From Amycolatopsis pittospori (GTDB lineage Bacteria > Actinomycetota > Actinomycetes > Mycobacteriales > Pseudonocardiaceae), in NCBI RefSeq assembly GCF_013870525.1, contig NZ_JACBXD010000045.1:1-64000 (forward strand): DNA of 64,000 nt, written 5' to 3'. Positions 53,038 to 64,000 of this stretch are shown here, piece after piece (positions within the stretch are counted from its first letter, which is position 1; every line of letters starts with the position of its first letter). Position numbers and translations under genes: made by a program. A model generated the notes under the pieces. It did not search any database. It saw only the letters and a list, made by a program, of their open reading frames with translations, and was not told the origin of the DNA.

Positions 53038-54518
53038 CAGAGGATCCCCTTGGTCGTCGGCACGGCGTCGAGTCCGGCCGGGAGCGCGATCCCGGCGACC
53101 TCGGCCGCGTCCAGTTCCCCGAGCCGGGTGACCGTGTCGAGGAACCGGTCCTGATCCGCGGGGGCGATCACCCCGTCGGTCAGCGTACGGAACTTGGTGA
53201 TGTACTGCTCGCGGGCGAACGGCCGTGCCCCGGCCGGGTGAGCGTCGGCGACGGCGATCTCGTCGGACAGCACGGTGCCGTCGGCGAGGGTGATCTCGAC
53301 GCGGCCGCCGAACGCCGGCTCGGGCGCGTGGTAGCGGCGAGTCCATTCGGGATCCTCGACGGTGGCGACCTTCTGCCACAGTTCGACGGTGTCCGGCCGG
53401 GTCGCGCGGGCCCGGTCGTAGGACTTCTCGTGGTGCCACACGCCGTCCTGCAGGGCGACCGCGAAGATGTACGGGATCGAGTGGTCCAGCGTCTCGCGGC
53501 TGGCCCTCGGGTCGTACTTCTGCGGGTCACCGGAGCCCGAGCCGATCACGTGGTGCGTGTGGTGGCTGGTGTGGATCAGGATCCGTTCCACCTTGCCGAA
53601 CTCGCCGATCCTCGGGCCCAGGCGTCGCGCGAGGTCGATCAGCGCCTGACTCTGGTACTCGGCCGAGTGCTCCTTGGTGTAAGTGTCCAGAATGGACCGC
53701 TTGCCCTCGCCGGGAGCGGGCAACGGAACGGTGTATTCGGCGTCCGGGCCGCTGAGCAGCCACGCGATGAAGCCGTCCTCACCTTCGTAGATCGGGCTCG
53801 GGGCACCCTCGCCGCGCAGCACCCGATCGACGGCCTCGATCGCGGCCTTGCCTGCGAACGCGGGCGCGTAGGCCTTCCACGAGGAGATCTCACCCTTGCG
53901 GGACTGGCGGGTCGTCGTCGTGGTGTGCAGCGCCTGTCCGATGGACTGGTACACGGTCTCGGTGTCCAGGCCCAGCAACGCGCCGAGTCCGCCCGCGACC
54001 GACGGGCCGAGGTGCGCGATGTGGTCGATCTTGTGTTCGTGCAGGCAGATCCCGCGGACGAGGTTCACCTGGAGTTCGTAACCCGCCGCGATCCCGCGGA
54101 GCAGGTCCGTCCCGGAGCGCCCGGTGTGCTGCGCGACGGCGAGGATCGGCGGGATGTTGTCGCCAGGGTGCGAGTAGTCCGCGGCGAGGAACGTGTCGTG
54201 GTAGTCCAGTTCCCGCACGGCGACGCCGTTCGCCCAGGCCGCCCATTCCGGCGAGAACCGGCCCTCGACGCCGAACACCGTGGCACCGGGTTCGCCGGGA
54301 TGCGCCAGTGCCTGGTCACGAGCGGAACGGACGGGGCGCCGGGACAGCGACGCGGCGGCGACGGCGGCGTTGTCTATCACCCGGTTGATCACCATTTCGG
54401 CGACCTCGGCGGCGATCGGGACGTCGTCCGTGGCGACGGCGGCGAGCTTCCAAGCCAGCTGCTCCTCGCGGGGCAGCGCCTCGGCGGACCGGTAGGTGCG
54501 GACGGAGTGGTCGATCAT
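53037..54518 (-). CDS. prpD: 2-methylcitrate dehydratase
   Basis: 493 residues, MmgE/PrpD family. ATG 54518 is chosen over the adjacent GTG 54521 because GAAGGA is then better spaced. Family segments are [39 protein letters not shown] and [20 protein letters not shown]. It dehydrates 2-methylcitrate to 2-methyl-cis-aconitate. First gene of the prpDBC operon and divergent from prpR. Confidence 0.95.
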   Translation of the reverse strand: MIDHSVRTYRSAEALPREEQLAWKLAAVATDDVPIAAEVAEMVINRVIDNAAVAAASLSRRPVRSARDQALAHPGEPGATVFGVEGRFSPEWAAWANGVAVRELDYHDTFLAADYSHPGDNIPPILAVAQHTGRSGTDLLRGIAAGYELQVNLVRGICLHEHKIDHIAHLGPSVAGGLGALLGLDTETVYQSIGQALHTTTTTRQSRKGEISSWKAYAPAFAGKAAIEAVDRVLRGEGAPSPIYEGEDGFIAWLLSGPDAEYTVPLPAPGEGKRSILDTYTKEHSAEYQSQALIDLARRLGPRIGEFGKVERILIHTSHHTHHVIGSGSGDPQKYDPRASRETLDHSIPYIFAVALQDGVWHHEKSYDRARATRPDTVELWQKVATVEDPEWTRRYHAPEPAFGGRVEITLADGTVLSDEIAVADAHPAGARPFAREQYITKFRTLTDGVIAPADQDRFLDTVTRLGELDAAEVAGIALPAGLDAVPTTKGIL

Positions 54519-54707
54519 CACTTTCCTTCGTAGACGTAAAAACCGCGGCTCGACCGCGGACGAGGTGTTCGACGCGAGGATCGCGGCCGGAGCGTGTCCT
54601 ACTCACAGACCAGGACGTTGTGGTGCTCTGTTCCGAGCGTGGCACCGACCTCGCACCGGTCGCCAGCCCGGAGCGCTGTGAAGAGTTGTGAACGTCCAGA
54701 GCCCGCT

Positions 54708-54723
54708 TGTAAAAGTTGTTACA
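54708..54723. promoter_or_regulatory. Candidate PrpR operator
   Basis: TGTAAAAGTTGTTACA has perfect TGTAA/TTACA arms around six bases, 9 bases before the chosen prpR start. Related TGTGAA and TTGTGAAC motifs lie at about 54677-54692. The site is in the prpD-prpR divergent region (54519-54732), where autoregulation and prp control are expected. The rest of the region is promoter-type sequence without a gene. Confidence 0.5.
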
Positions 54724-54732
54724 GTCCCGCTT

Positions 54733-56133
54733 GTGGAGAAGATGTACGCGGGAGCACGGCTGCGACAGCTGCGTGAAGGCCGGTCCATGACGCAGTCCGA
54801 ACTGGCACGCCTGCTGGAGATCTCGCCCAGCTACGTCAACCAGCTCGAACACAACGGCAGGCCGCTGACCTTGCCGGTCCTGCTCAAACTCACCGAGACC
54901 TTCGGTGTGGACACGGAGTTCTTCGCCGCCCGCGACACGGCGCGCCTGGTCGCCGACGTCCGCGAGGTGTTCGACGACAACACGGTCAGCGGCGCGATCT
55001 CCGCCGGTGAGGTCGACGCGCTGACCACCACCCTGCCCGAGGTCGCGCGGACCCTCGTCGCACTGCATCGCCGCTACCGCGAGGCGGTGGAGAACATCGC
55101 CACGCTGGTGACCGAACAGGGGCTGGACCGCTCGACGGCGCAGCAGCCGCACGAGGAGATCCGCGACTGGTTCTACCTGCGCCGCAACCACGTCGCCGAA
55201 CTCGACGCCCCAGCGGAGAAGCTCGCCGCCGGACTACGCCTCCACCCTGGCGAAGTCCGCAATGGACTGACCGCCGGGCTTCTGGACCGCCACGGCGTCA
55301 GGGTCATCGCCGAATCCCTCGGCGCCGATCAACATCACTTCGACGCGCGCGAGAAGATCCTGCGCCTCTCCCCCGCCCTGCGCCCCGGCCAGGCCGCGTT
55401 CCGGCTCGCGTCCGAGCTCGCACTACTGGAAGCGGGCGACGTCATCGACCGGCTCGTCGACGGCGGGAACTTCAGCGGCGACACCGCCCGAAGGCTCGCG
55501 CGGATCGGCTTGGCCAACTACTACGCGGGCGCGCTCGTGCTGCCGTACCGCGTCTTCCTCGGCGCGGCCGAACGGTATCGCTACGACATCACGCGCCTGT
55601 CCGACCACTTCGGCGTCGGCTTCGAGACCATCTGCCATCGGCTGTCCACCTTGCAGCGTCCAGGTACCCGCGGTGTCCCGTTCTCCTTCGTCCGGGTCGA
55701 CCGGGCCGGCAACATCTCGAAACGCCAGTCCGCCACCGGGTTCCACTTCTCCCGTGTCGGCGGATCGTGTCCACTGTGGATCGTCTACGAGGCGTTCGGC
55801 TCGCCGGGCCGGATCCTCACCCAAATCGCCGAACTCCCCGACGGCAAGAAGTACTTCTGGCTCGCCCGCACCGTCTCGCGCGCGGCGGGCGGGCACGGCG
55901 ATCCCGGGAAGACGTTCGCGATCGGACTCGGCTGCGAACTGAGGCACGCCAAGCGCCTCGTCTACTCCGACGGGCTGGCGCTCGGCACCGGCGCGGCGAT
56001 CACCCCGATCGGCATGGGCTGCAAGGTCTGCGAGCGGCCGGCCTGTCCGCAGCGCGCCTTCCCCGCGATCGGGAAGCCGATGCGCGTCGACGAGCATTCC
56101 TCCAGCCTGCTGCCCTATCCGCCGCTCGGCTGA
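54733..56133 (+). CDS. prpR: PrpR-type Fe-S regulator of propionate catabolism
   Basis: 466 residues. N-terminal XRE helix-turn-helix (MYAGARLRQLREGRSMTQSE, LARLLEISPSYVNQLEHNGR), a middle domain of the ImmA/IrrE-like type, and a C-terminal domain with Cys in GSCPLW, GLGCEL and GCKVCERPACPQR. Those Cys match the [4Fe-4S]-binding set of M. tuberculosis PrpR, which also senses short-chain acyl-CoA. GTG 54733 is chosen because homology begins there; GTG 54688 would add 15 residues across the operator. Expected to activate prpDBC. Confidence 0.92.
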   Translation: MEKMYAGARLRQLREGRSMTQSELARLLEISPSYVNQLEHNGRPLTLPVLLKLTETFGVDTEFFAARDTARLVADVREVFDDNTVSGAISAGEVDALTTTLPEVARTLVALHRRYREAVENIATLVTEQGLDRSTAQQPHEEIRDWFYLRRNHVAELDAPAEKLAAGLRLHPGEVRNGLTAGLLDRHGVRVIAESLGADQHHFDAREKILRLSPALRPGQAAFRLASELALLEAGDVIDRLVDGGNFSGDTARRLARIGLANYYAGALVLPYRVFLGAAERYRYDITRLSDHFGVGFETICHRLSTLQRPGTRGVPFSFVRVDRAGNISKRQSATGFHFSRVGGSCPLWIVYEAFGSPGRILTQIAELPDGKKYFWLARTVSRAAGGHGDPGKTFAIGLGCELRHAKRLVYSDGLALGTGAAITPIGMGCKVCERPACPQRAFPAIGKPMRVDEHSSSLLPYPPLG

Positions 56134-56138
56134 CGTCC

Positions 56139-56186
56139 GGTCGTGAGTGATTCGGGTCGTTAGAACGACCTTTGTCACTCACGAGC
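56139..56186. repeat. 48-nt palindromic repeat, copy 4
   Basis: Begins GGTCGTGAGTG five bases after the prpR stop and ends CACTCACGAGC. The two 23-nt arms around AG match at about 19 of 23, with the core GGTCGTT/AACGACC intact. It may end prpR transcription upstream of the riboswitch. Confidence 0.85.
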
Positions 56187-56240
56187 TCGACTGAGGCGTA
56201 CGCCACAACCTCGACATAGTCGGACTTCCTACTTTATGGT

Positions 56241-56400
56241 GTCCACAGGTCTGCGGTGCAGGGAAGCCGGTGAGAATCCGGTGCGGTCCCGCCACTGTGA
56301 CCGGGGAGCGGCGCTCCATGAGTACGGCCACTGGCGAAAGCCGGGAAGGCCGGAGCCGTCGTCGATCCGGGAGCCAGGATACCGGCCGCAGGCGTGTCGT
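56241..56400 (+). promoter_or_regulatory. Cobalamin (adenosylcobalamin-type) riboswitch
   Basis: Conserved aptamer core: GGGAAGCCGGTGAGAATCCG (56261-56280), then CGGTCCCGCCACTGTGACCG, containing the B12 box GCCACTG at 56291-56297. The 3' conserved element GAGCCAGGATACCGGCC follows at 56371-56387. CTGCGG (56251-56256) and CCGCAG (56386-56391) can form the closing stem P1. Riboswitches of this class usually lower expression when cobalamin is present. The gene downstream on the same strand is mmsA, which is not a known cobalamin-regulon member. Confidence 0.93.
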
Positions 56401-56428
56401 GTTCGTCCACGAGGATGGAGCTGAACGC

Positions 56429-56485
56429 ATGCGGATTCTTGCTGCCTGCGCGAAAGACGCCGACCCGCCACAACCAACAGGTTAG
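56429..56485 (+). CDS. Possible 18-codon upstream ORF in the riboswitch leader
   Basis: ATG 56429 to TAG 56485, encoding MRILAACAKDADPPQPTG. GGAG at 56417-56420, eight bases before the ATG, lies just after the aptamer and a CGTG...CACG hairpin, so it could be the sequence that the riboswitch exposes or hides. uORF control has been described for mycobacterial cobalamin riboswitches. It may instead be chance. It ends 84 bases before mmsA. Confidence 0.4.
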   Translation: MRILAACAKDADPPQPTG

Positions 56486-56569
56486 CGGCGCGTCCGTACT
56501 CCCCTGCCCGGCCACCGATCGTGGTCCTCGGGCGGCTTCGTCCTGCGTACTTTCGCCGAAAGGGCATCC

Positions 56570-58069
<1,500 letters not shown>

Positions 58070-58076
58070 GGCCGCG

Positions 58077-59216
58077 ATGAGACTGACCGACGAACAGCGG
58101 GCCTTGCGTGACACCGCGGCGGAGTTCGCCGCGGAGCACCTCGCCCCGCACGCGATCGAATGGGACCAGGCCAAGCATTTCCCGGTCGACGTCCTGCGGA
58201 AGGCCGCGCAACTGGGGATGGGCGGCATCTACCTGCCCGAAGACCTCGGAGGTTCCGCGCTCGGCCGGCTCGACGGCGTCCTGGTGTTCGAGGCGCTCGC
58301 CACCGGATGCCCGTCGCTGGCCGCGTACATCTCGATCCACAACATGGTCGCGACCATGATCGAGAAGTTCGGCGACGACGCCCAGCGGCATCGGTACCTG
58401 CCCCGGATGTCCACGATGGACGCCTTCGGCAGCTACTGCCTCACCGAACCCGACGCCGGTTCCGACGCGGCGGCGCTCTCCACCCGCGCCCGCCGCGACG
58501 GCGACCACTACGTGCTCGACGGGGTCAAGCAGTTCATCTCCGGCGCCGGCACCTCCGACGTCCACGTCGTACTCGCCCGCACCGGCGGTCCCGGCGCGCG
58601 CGGGATCTCGGCGTTCATCGTCGAACGGGACACGCCGGGCCTGTCCTTCGGCCCCAATGAGATCAAGATGGGCTGGAACGCCCAGCCGACCCGCCAGGTG
58701 ATCTTCGAGGGCGCCCGGATCCCGGCGTCCGCACTTCTCGGCGGCGAGGGTAACGGGTTCCGGGTCGCGATGTCCGCTTTGGACGGCGGCAGGCTGAACA
58801 TCTCGGCCTGTTCCCTCGGTGGCGCCGAATCCGCGCTCGGCATGGCCGTCCGGCATCTTTCGGAGCGTTCGGCGTTCGGCACGAAACTGTCCGAGAAGCA
58901 GGCGCTGCAGTTCCGGCTCGCCGACATGCGCACCGACCTCGAAGCCGCCCGGACCCTGCTCTGGCGGGCCGCGGACGCGCTCGACCAGGGCGAGGAGACC
59001 GCGACCCAGTTGTCGGCGATGGCCAAACGGTTCTGCACCGACACCGGGTTCGAGGTCGCCAACCAGGCGCTGCAACTACACGGCGGCTACGGCTACCTCG
59101 CCGAGTACGGGCTGGAGAAGATCGTCCGCGATCTGCGGGTGCACCAGATCCTGGAAGGGACCAACGAAATCATGCGCGTGATCATCTCGCGCCGAATGCT
59201 GCAGGAGGCCTCGTGA
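58077..59216 (+). CDS. Acyl-CoA dehydrogenase, isobutyryl-CoA dehydrogenase-like
   Basis: 379 residues, FAD flavoprotein. Family segments are CLTEPDAGSDAAALST (near 122-137), KQFISGAGTSD and the C-terminal LHGGYGYLAEYGLEKIVRDL, then EGTNEIMRVIISR, containing the adenine-binding signature. In this operon context it should oxidise isobutyryl-CoA to methacrylyl-CoA (like human ACAD8). It starts seven bases after mmsA. Substrate choice rests on context. Confidence 0.9.
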   Translation: MRLTDEQRALRDTAAEFAAEHLAPHAIEWDQAKHFPVDVLRKAAQLGMGGIYLPEDLGGSALGRLDGVLVFEALATGCPSLAAYISIHNMVATMIEKFGDDAQRHRYLPRMSTMDAFGSYCLTEPDAGSDAAALSTRARRDGDHYVLDGVKQFISGAGTSDVHVVLARTGGPGARGISAFIVERDTPGLSFGPNEIKMGWNAQPTRQVIFEGARIPASALLGGEGNGFRVAMSALDGGRLNISACSLGGAESALGMAVRHLSERSAFGTKLSEKQALQFRLADMRTDLEAARTLLWRAADALDQGEETATQLSAMAKRFCTDTGFEVANQALQLHGGYGYLAEYGLEKIVRDLRVHQILEGTNEIMRVIISRRMLQEAS

Positions 59217-60247
59217 ACGACGTCGGATTCCTCGTCCACAGTGGGATCGGCCGGATCACGCTGAACCGGCCGCGGGCGCTGAACTCGCTCGACCACGACA
59301 TGGTGCTCGCCATGCTCGACCACCTGGAAGCGTGGCGTTCCGATCCGGCGGTCCGTGCCGTGCTGATCGACGGCGCCGGTGACCGCGGCCTCTGCGCGGG
59401 CGGCGACATCCGCGCCATCTACGACGACGCCCGCACCGGCGGCACCGCGTCGTTGCGTTTCTGGGCCGACGAATACCGGCTGAACGCGCTGATCTCGCGC
59501 TACCCCAAGCCGTATCTCGCCCTGATGGACGGGCTGGTCATGGGCGGCGGGGTCGGCGTCTCCGCGCACGGTAGCCACCGGATCGTCACCGAACGCTCCC
59601 GGATCGGCATGCCCGAGGTCGGTATCGGCTTCGTCCCCGACGTCGGCGGCACCTATCTGCTGTCCCGCGCGCCGGGCGAACTCGGCACGCACATCGCCCT
59701 CACCGCGGGATCGATCACCGGCCCCGACGCGATCCACTGCGGACTCGCCGACCACTTCGTCTCCGGTGAACGGATCCCGGACCTGCTCGACGCGCTCGCG
59801 TCCCGCACCCCGGACACCGCCCTGGACCTGATCGCCGAACCCGCGCCTCCGAGCGGCCTGGCCGCCGACGCCGAGTGGATCGACCACTGCTACGCGGCGG
59901 ACACGGTCGAGGAGATCCTGTCCAGGCTCCACGCCGGGGGCGACGCGGCGGCCACCACGGCCAAGGAGATCGAGGCCAAGTCGCCCACCGCGCTGAAGGT
60001 GACCCTGCGGGCGCTCCGCACCGCGGCCACGATGCCCGACCTGGAAACCGTGCTGGCGCAGGAATATCGCGTGTCGACGCGCGCGCTGTCCTCGGCCGAG
60101 TTCGTCGAGGGCATCCGAGCTCAGATCATCGACAAGGACCGCTCACCCAAGTGGTCACCGGCAACACTGTCCGAAGTGGACGACACGCTGGTCGAGTCCT
60201 ACTTCGCCGACCTCGGCGATTACGAACTGAGCGGGGTGGCCCGATGA
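59213..60247 (+). CDS. 3-hydroxyisobutyryl-CoA hydrolase
   Basis: 344 residues, enoyl-CoA hydratase/isomerase superfamily. GGGIR-type loop FCAGGDIRAIY-like (GLCAGGDIRAIYDD, about 61-74), GLVMGGGVGVSAHGSHRIVT and EVGIGFVPDVGGTYLLSR are hallmarks of the HIBCH branch, as is the long C-terminal extension. GTG 59213 overlaps the preceding stop. It removes CoA from 3-hydroxyisobutyryl-CoA, a step unique to valine breakdown. Confidence 0.9.
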   Translation: MNDVGFLVHSGIGRITLNRPRALNSLDHDMVLAMLDHLEAWRSDPAVRAVLIDGAGDRGLCAGGDIRAIYDDARTGGTASLRFWADEYRLNALISRYPKPYLALMDGLVMGGGVGVSAHGSHRIVTERSRIGMPEVGIGFVPDVGGTYLLSRAPGELGTHIALTAGSITGPDAIHCGLADHFVSGERIPDLLDALASRTPDTALDLIAEPAPPSGLAADAEWIDHCYAADTVEEILSRLHAGGDAAATTAKEIEAKSPTALKVTLRALRTAATMPDLETVLAQEYRVSTRALSSAEFVEGIRAQIIDKDRSPKWSPATLSEVDDTLVESYFADLGDYELSGVAR

Positions 60248-61131
60248 CGATCGCCTTCCTCGGCCTGGGCAACATGGGTGCCCCGATGGCCGCCAACCTG
60301 GTCGAGTCCGGTGAGACGGTCCGCGGCTACGACCCGGTCCCCACCGCCCGGCCCACCGGTGTGACCCCGTTCGACAGCGCGAGCGCGGCCGTCGCGGAGG
60401 CGGACGTCGTGGTGACAATGCTGCCGAGCGGCAGGCACGTCCTCGACTGCTACCAGGAGATCCTGCCGTCCGCGCGGCCCGGGACGTTGTTCGTCGACTG
60501 CTCCACGATCGACGTCGCCGATGCCCGACGTGCGGCCGATCTCGTGGTCGCCGCAGGTCACCGCGCCGTCGACGCACCGGTGTCCGGCGGAGTGGTCGGT
60601 GCCGAAGCCGGGACGCTGACCTTCATGGTCGGCGGCGACTCGCGGGCCTTCGTCGCCGCGGAGCCGTTCCTTCGTGTCATGGGCGCCCGCGCGATCCACT
60701 GTGGAGCGTCCGGCGCCGGTCAGGCGGCGAAGATCTGCAACAACATGATCCTCGGCGTCTCGATGATCGCCGTATCCGAGGCGTTCGCGCTCGGCGAGGA
60801 ACTCGGCCTCACCCATCAGGCCCTGTTCGACGTCGCCTCGACCGCCTCCGGGCAGTGCTGGGCACTGACCACCAACTGCCCGGTGCCCGGCCCCGTCCCG
60901 GCCAGCCCGGCGAACCGCGAGTACGGCGGCGGGTTCGCCAGCGGCCTGATGCTGAAAGACCTGCGCCTGGCCGAATCCGCGGCCCGGGACAACGACGTCG
61001 CCACGCTGCTCGGGACCCGGGCGGCCGAACTCTACGCGGCGTTCGTCGAACGGGACGGCCCCGGCCGGGACTTCTCCGCCATCATCACCGCCGTCCGCGA
61101 CGGCCTCCTCACCAAGGAAACCACCGCATGA
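60244..61131 (+). CDS. mmsB: 3-hydroxyisobutyrate dehydrogenase
   Basis: 295 residues from ATG 60244, overlapping the previous stop by four bases. NAD-binding GLGNMG at 7-12, [14 protein letters not shown] near 115 and catalytic Lys in [12 protein letters not shown] near 160, followed by [13 protein letters not shown]. It oxidises 3-hydroxyisobutyrate to methylmalonate semialdehyde, which mmsA then uses. The upstream part of the open frame belongs to the hydrolase in another frame. Confidence 0.94.
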   Translation: MTIAFLGLGNMGAPMAANLVESGETVRGYDPVPTARPTGVTPFDSASAAVAEADVVVTMLPSGRHVLDCYQEILPSARPGTLFVDCSTIDVADARRAADLVVAAGHRAVDAPVSGGVVGAEAGTLTFMVGGDSRAFVAAEPFLRVMGARAIHCGASGAGQAAKICNNMILGVSMIAVSEAFALGEELGLTHQALFDVASTASGQCWALTTNCPVPGPVPASPANREYGGGFASGLMLKDLRLAESAARDNDVATLLGTRAAELYAAFVERDGPGRDFSAIITAVRDGLLTKETTA

Positions 61132-61907
61132 GCGAGTACGAGACCATCACCGTCGAGCGAGCGGGCGACCGCGTCGCCCTCATCACCTTGAACCGCCCGA
61201 AAGCACTCAACGCGCTGAATCTGCGGGCGATGCGCGAAATCACCGCGGCGGCGGCCGAACTCGGCCAGGATCCCGACGTCGGGGCCATCGTGCTCACCGG
61301 TTCGGCCAAGGCCTTCGCGGCCGGAGCCGACATCAAGGAGATGCGGCCGCAGTCGTTCAGCGACGTCTACGCGGCCGACTGGTTCGCCGGCTGGGACGCG
61401 CTTTCCCGCGTCCGCGTGCCGCTGATCGCCGCGGTCTCCGGATACGCCCTCGGCGGCGGCTGCGAACTCGCCATGATGTGCGACGTCCTGATCGCCGCCG
61501 ACACCGCGAAATTCGGCCAGCCGGAGATCACCCTCGGCGTCATCCCGGGTATGGGCGGTTCGCAGCGGCTCACCCGCGCGATCGGCAAGGCCAAGGCGAT
61601 GGACCTGTGCCTCACCGGGCGCATGATCGACGCCGCCGAGGCCGAGCGGTCGGGCCTCGTTTCCCGCGTCGTGCCCGCCGAAAGCCTGCTCGACGAGGCG
61701 CTCGCGGTCGCGGCGAAGATCGCGAGCATGTCCCGACCCGCGGCGATGATGGTCAAGGAAGCCGTCAACCAGGCCTTCGAGTCCGGTCTGGCCGACGGGC
61801 TCCGGTTCGAGCGGCGCCTGTTCCACGGCACCTTCGCCACGCACGACCAGAAGGAGGGCATGGCCGCGTTCACCGAGAAGCGCGAGCCGAAGTTCCTTCA
61901 CTCCTGA
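61128..61907 (+). CDS. Enoyl-CoA hydratase
   Basis: 259 residues. Crotonase features: [11 protein letters not shown] (about 63-73), [16 protein letters not shown] (about 103-118) with the catalytic Glu, and [18 protein letters not shown] (about 131-148) with the second Glu. In this operon it should hydrate methacrylyl-CoA to 3-hydroxyisobutyryl-CoA. ATG overlaps mmsB by four bases. It ends the operon; the stop overlaps the convergent SWIM gene by 10 bases. Confidence 0.93.
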   Translation: MSEYETITVERAGDRVALITLNRPKALNALNLRAMREITAAAAELGQDPDVGAIVLTGSAKAFAAGADIKEMRPQSFSDVYAADWFAGWDALSRVRVPLIAAVSGYALGGGCELAMMCDVLIAADTAKFGQPEITLGVIPGMGGSQRLTRAIGKAKAMDLCLTGRMIDAAEAERSGLVSRVVPAESLLDEALAVAAKIASMSRPAAMMVKEAVNQAFESGLADGLRFERRLFHGTFATHDQKEGMAAFTEKREPKFLHS

Positions 61908-62602
61908 CCGGTGAGCACCCGGTAGAGCGGCCGCAGCAGGGCGGTCACCGAGGTTCCGTCCACAGTGGCCTTGAGCGGCAGGACCTCGTCGAGCAGCCCC
62001 AGGGCGTCCCCGGCCGGCGGCCGTCGCTTGTTGGTGACGTCCCCGGCCGGGCCCCAGCCGAAGAAGTCGTCCATGACCTCGTCGAGTCCCGGCGTCTCGG
62101 CTTCCGCTGGCGGAGCCGTGACGCGGGCGCCCGCCAGTCGCCCGATCTCGTCGAGCAACGTCGTCCGCTCGCGTCCGCGGAAGGCGAGGATCGCGAACGG
62201 GTCGGTGTCCGCCTCGTCCGCCAACGCGATCAGGGCCGCGACGAGGTGATCGCACGGAACACGGGTGCCGGGGCACGTGCAGTCCAGCGACATCTCCCCG
62301 GGCTCCGGGAACAGCGGCACTCCCTCCACGGCGAAGTAGCGCTCGATGTCGTCGGGAACCCGGCCGTCGAGCATGGCCGCCGTCGTGGCCTCGTCGTCGA
62401 CGATGGCGGCGAGGACCGCCGTCCACACCTGCTTGCCGAACGTCGGGAGACCGATGCGGACCTCGTAGAACCGTTGCCGCGTCACCCGCACCTGAGCGAC
62501 GGCCGCGCCCGGCCCGACTGTCGACGTAGCGACGCGGCACGGCGGCACGAGTCCTTTGTGGATGCCCAATTCGTCGAGCGCGGGACGGAATCCTTCAGTC
62601 AT
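61898..62602 (-). CDS. SWIM zinc-finger protein
   Basis: 234 residues from ATG 62602. The SWIM motif is [17 protein letters not shown] near residues 105-121 (CxCx7CxH). Such proteins are found next to SNF2-type helicases in actinobacteria and probably form a partner pair. The stop of the helicase overlaps this start by 8 bases, so they are translated from one message. Role in DNA repair or remodelling is an inference from that pairing. Confidence 0.88.
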   Translation of the reverse strand: MTEGFRPALDELGIHKGLVPPCRVATSTVGPGAAVAQVRVTRQRFYEVRIGLPTFGKQVWTAVLAAIVDDEATTAAMLDGRVPDDIERYFAVEGVPLFPEPGEMSLDCTCPGTRVPCDHLVAALIALADEADTDPFAILAFRGRERTTLLDEIGRLAGARVTAPPAEAETPGLDEVMDDFFGWGPAGDVTNKRRPPAGDALGLLDEVLPLKATVDGTSVTALLRPLYRVLTGQE

Positions 62603-64000
62603 CGGCCGCCTCCCTCCCCAGGGCGAAGACCTCGCGCAACGAGTCGGTGGACAGCTCGGTGAGCCAGTCCTCCCCATCGGTGACGACCAGCCCGGCCAGC
62701 GCTTCCTTCTTGGTGATGACGGCGTCGATCCGTTCCTCGATCGTGCCCGGGCAGACGAACTTCCGCACCTGGACGCTCCGCCGCTGGCCGATGCGGAAGG
62801 CACGGTCGGTGGCCTGTTCCTCGACCGCCGGATTCCACCACCGGTCCAGGTGCAGGACGTGGGTGGCGGCGGTGAGCGTGAGGCCCGCTCCCCCGGTCTT
62901 CAACGACGCCAGCAGGATCGGCGGACCCGTGCCGGACTGGAAGTGCTCGACGATCGAGTCGCGGCGCTGCTGGGACAACCCGCCGTGCAGGTAGGCGATC
63001 TTCGCGTTCAGCCTGCTGGAGAGGTGCGGCACGAGCAGGTGGCCGAACTCGGCGAACTGCGTGAAGCACAGCGCGCGATCGCCGGAATCCAGGATCTCCG
63101 CCAGGAGTTCTTCGAGCCGGGCGACCTTGCCGGACCGGTTTCCGAGCGGGGAACCGTCGTGCAGCAGATGCGCGGGATGGTTGCAGATCTGCTTGAGTTT
63201 GGTGATCGCGGCGAGGATGTTGCCGCGCCGTTTGACCCCGGCACTGTCGGCGATCTTGGTCATCATCTCGTCGACGGTCGCGCGGTAGAGCGTCACCTGC
63301 TCGCGGGTGAGCCGGTATTCCTGGAGGATCTCGATCTTCTCGGGCAGGTCGGCGAGCACCGTGGGATCGGTTTTGAGGCGGCGCAAGAGGAACGGCCGGG
63401 TCAGCCGGCGCAATTCGGTGGCCGCGGTCAGATCGCCCCGGCGTTCGATGGGGACTTCGAACCGCTCACGGAACTCTTGCCTGCCACCGAGGACGCCGGG
63501 GTTGAGCAGATCGGACAGCGACCACAGGTCGGCGAGCCGGTTCTCGACCGGCGTTCCGGTCAGCGCGACCCGGTGACCGGCCGGGATGCGGCGCAACGCC
63601 TGCGCCGGACCGGTGTTCTGGTTCTTGACCGCCTGCGCCTCGTCGAGCACGAGCCGGTGCCAGCGGGTGCCCGCGAGTTCTTCGGCGTCGCGGGCGGCGG
63701 TCGAGTACGTGGTGACGACGAGATCGGCGGCGCCGATGCGCGCGGTCAGCCGGGTGCCGTGGGCGCGGTCGGCGCCGTGGTGGATGTGGACCCGGAGCTC
63801 CGGCGCGAACTTGGCCGCTTCGCGTTGCCACGTCCCGAGCAACGACATCGGGCAGACGAGCAGCGTCGGCCCGCACTCGTCGCGCGCCCGTTCGACCGCT
63901 TCGAGCGCGAGAAGCTGGACGGTCTTGCCGAGGCCCATGTCGTCGGCGAGACAGGCGCCGAGCCCGCTCGACGCCATGAACGAGAGCCAGGCGACGCCTC
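62595..64000 (-). CDS. SNF2/DEAD-box family helicase, C-terminal part (cut by window end)
   Basis: At least 468 codons; the frame is open through base 64000, so the start is outside the window. SNF2 ATPase motifs are visible: LADDMGLGKT (Walker A), VLDEAQAVKN (DEAQ), ALTGTPVENRL, then lobe 2 with LCFTQFAEFGHLL, LLASLKTGGAGLTLTAATHV, DRWWNPAVEEQATDRAFRIG. It is the usual actinobacterial Snf2 helicase paired with a SWIM protein. It moves along or remodels DNA using ATP. Confidence 0.92.
   Translation of the reverse strand, partial: GVAWLSFMASSGLGACLADDMGLGKTVQLLALEAVERARDECGPTLLVCPMSLLGTWQREAAKFAPELRVHIHHGADRAHGTRLTARIGAADLVVTTYSTAARDAEELAGTRWHRLVLDEAQAVKNQNTGPAQALRRIPAGHRVALTGTPVENRLADLWSLSDLLNPGVLGGRQEFRERFEVPIERRGDLTAATELRRLTRPFLLRRLKTDPTVLADLPEKIEILQEYRLTREQVTLYRATVDEMMTKIADSAGVKRRGNILAAITKLKQICNHPAHLLHDGSPLGNRSGKVARLEELLAEILDSGDRALCFTQFAEFGHLLVPHLSSRLNAKIAYLHGGLSQQRRDSIVEHFQSGTGPPILLASLKTGGAGLTLTAATHVLHLDRWWNPAVEEQATDRAFRIGQRRSVQVRKFVCPGTIEERIDAVITKKEALAGLVVTDGEDWLTELSTDSLREVFALGREAADD

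Overview
The window is GC-rich, densely coded actinobacterial DNA. Gene content points to a Pseudonocardiaceae, Amycolatopsis-like soil organism: sugar ABC importers that lack their own ATPase, SARP and LAL regulators, many LacI and TetR repressors, a Ser/Thr kinase, a streptogrisin-type protease, and a mycobacterial-style PrpR next to prpDBC. The genus is inferred from content and was not tested. No tRNA, rRNA, CRISPR array, insertion sequence or phage gene was seen.

Layout. 0-2 kb: start of a regulator, a TetR and a divergent SDR oxidoreductase sharing an operator. 2-8.4 kb: PepSY membrane protein, small membrane protein, and an iron-siderophore/cobalamin-type ABC importer divergent from an MFS exporter, with a Fur-like palindrome between. 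9.2-15.3 kb: alpha-glucoside utilisation (LacI, binding protein, two permeases, GH13). 15.3-20.1 kb: SARP regulator, Ohr peroxidase and a LuxR/LAL regulator. 20.3-27.2 kb: tannase-family esterase, secreted S1 protease with a chitin-binding-like tail, ECF sigma factor, LysR regulator, small secreted proteins, aldo/keto reductase. 27.2-27.6 kb: an intergenic island of nested palindromes. 27.6-38.6 kb: a polysaccharide-utilisation locus (hydroxyacid dehydrogenase, sugar ABC importer, GH29 fucosidase, PL6 lyase, LacI, TIM-barrel isomerase, SGNH esterase), followed by a transmembrane Ser/Thr kinase with an external CBM2-like domain. 38.6-45.3 kb: LacI, flavoprotein reductase, alpha/beta hydrolase with a divergent TetR, aryl-CoA ligase and FAD oxidase. 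45.7-51 kb: secreted GH2 enzyme with LamG domain, amidohydrolase, DUF885 protein.

51-62 kb is the most striking part. The methylcitrate genes prpD-prpB-prpC are divergent from an Fe-S type PrpR regulator. Immediately after prpR lies a well-conserved cobalamin riboswitch, then an 18-codon upstream ORF, then a tight valine-degradation operon: mmsA, isobutyryl-CoA dehydrogenase, 3-hydroxyisobutyryl-CoA hydrolase, mmsB and enoyl-CoA hydratase. Valine breakdown makes propionyl-CoA. That can be burned by the B12-dependent methylmalonyl-CoA route or by the B12-independent methylcitrate cycle encoded next door. The arrangement suggests that cobalamin status is wired directly into propionyl-CoA supply. 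The window ends in a SWIM-domain protein and a SNF2-type helicase cut by the window edge.

Dispersed short repeats recur between genes. One is a 48-nt palindrome family (three intact copies and one split copy) with GGTCGTGAGTG ends and an AACGACC core. One copy supplies the last codons and stop of the LAL regulator. There are also two arrays with a 21-nt period. Most genes have clear homology-type signatures; the operator assignments are inferences from symmetry and position.
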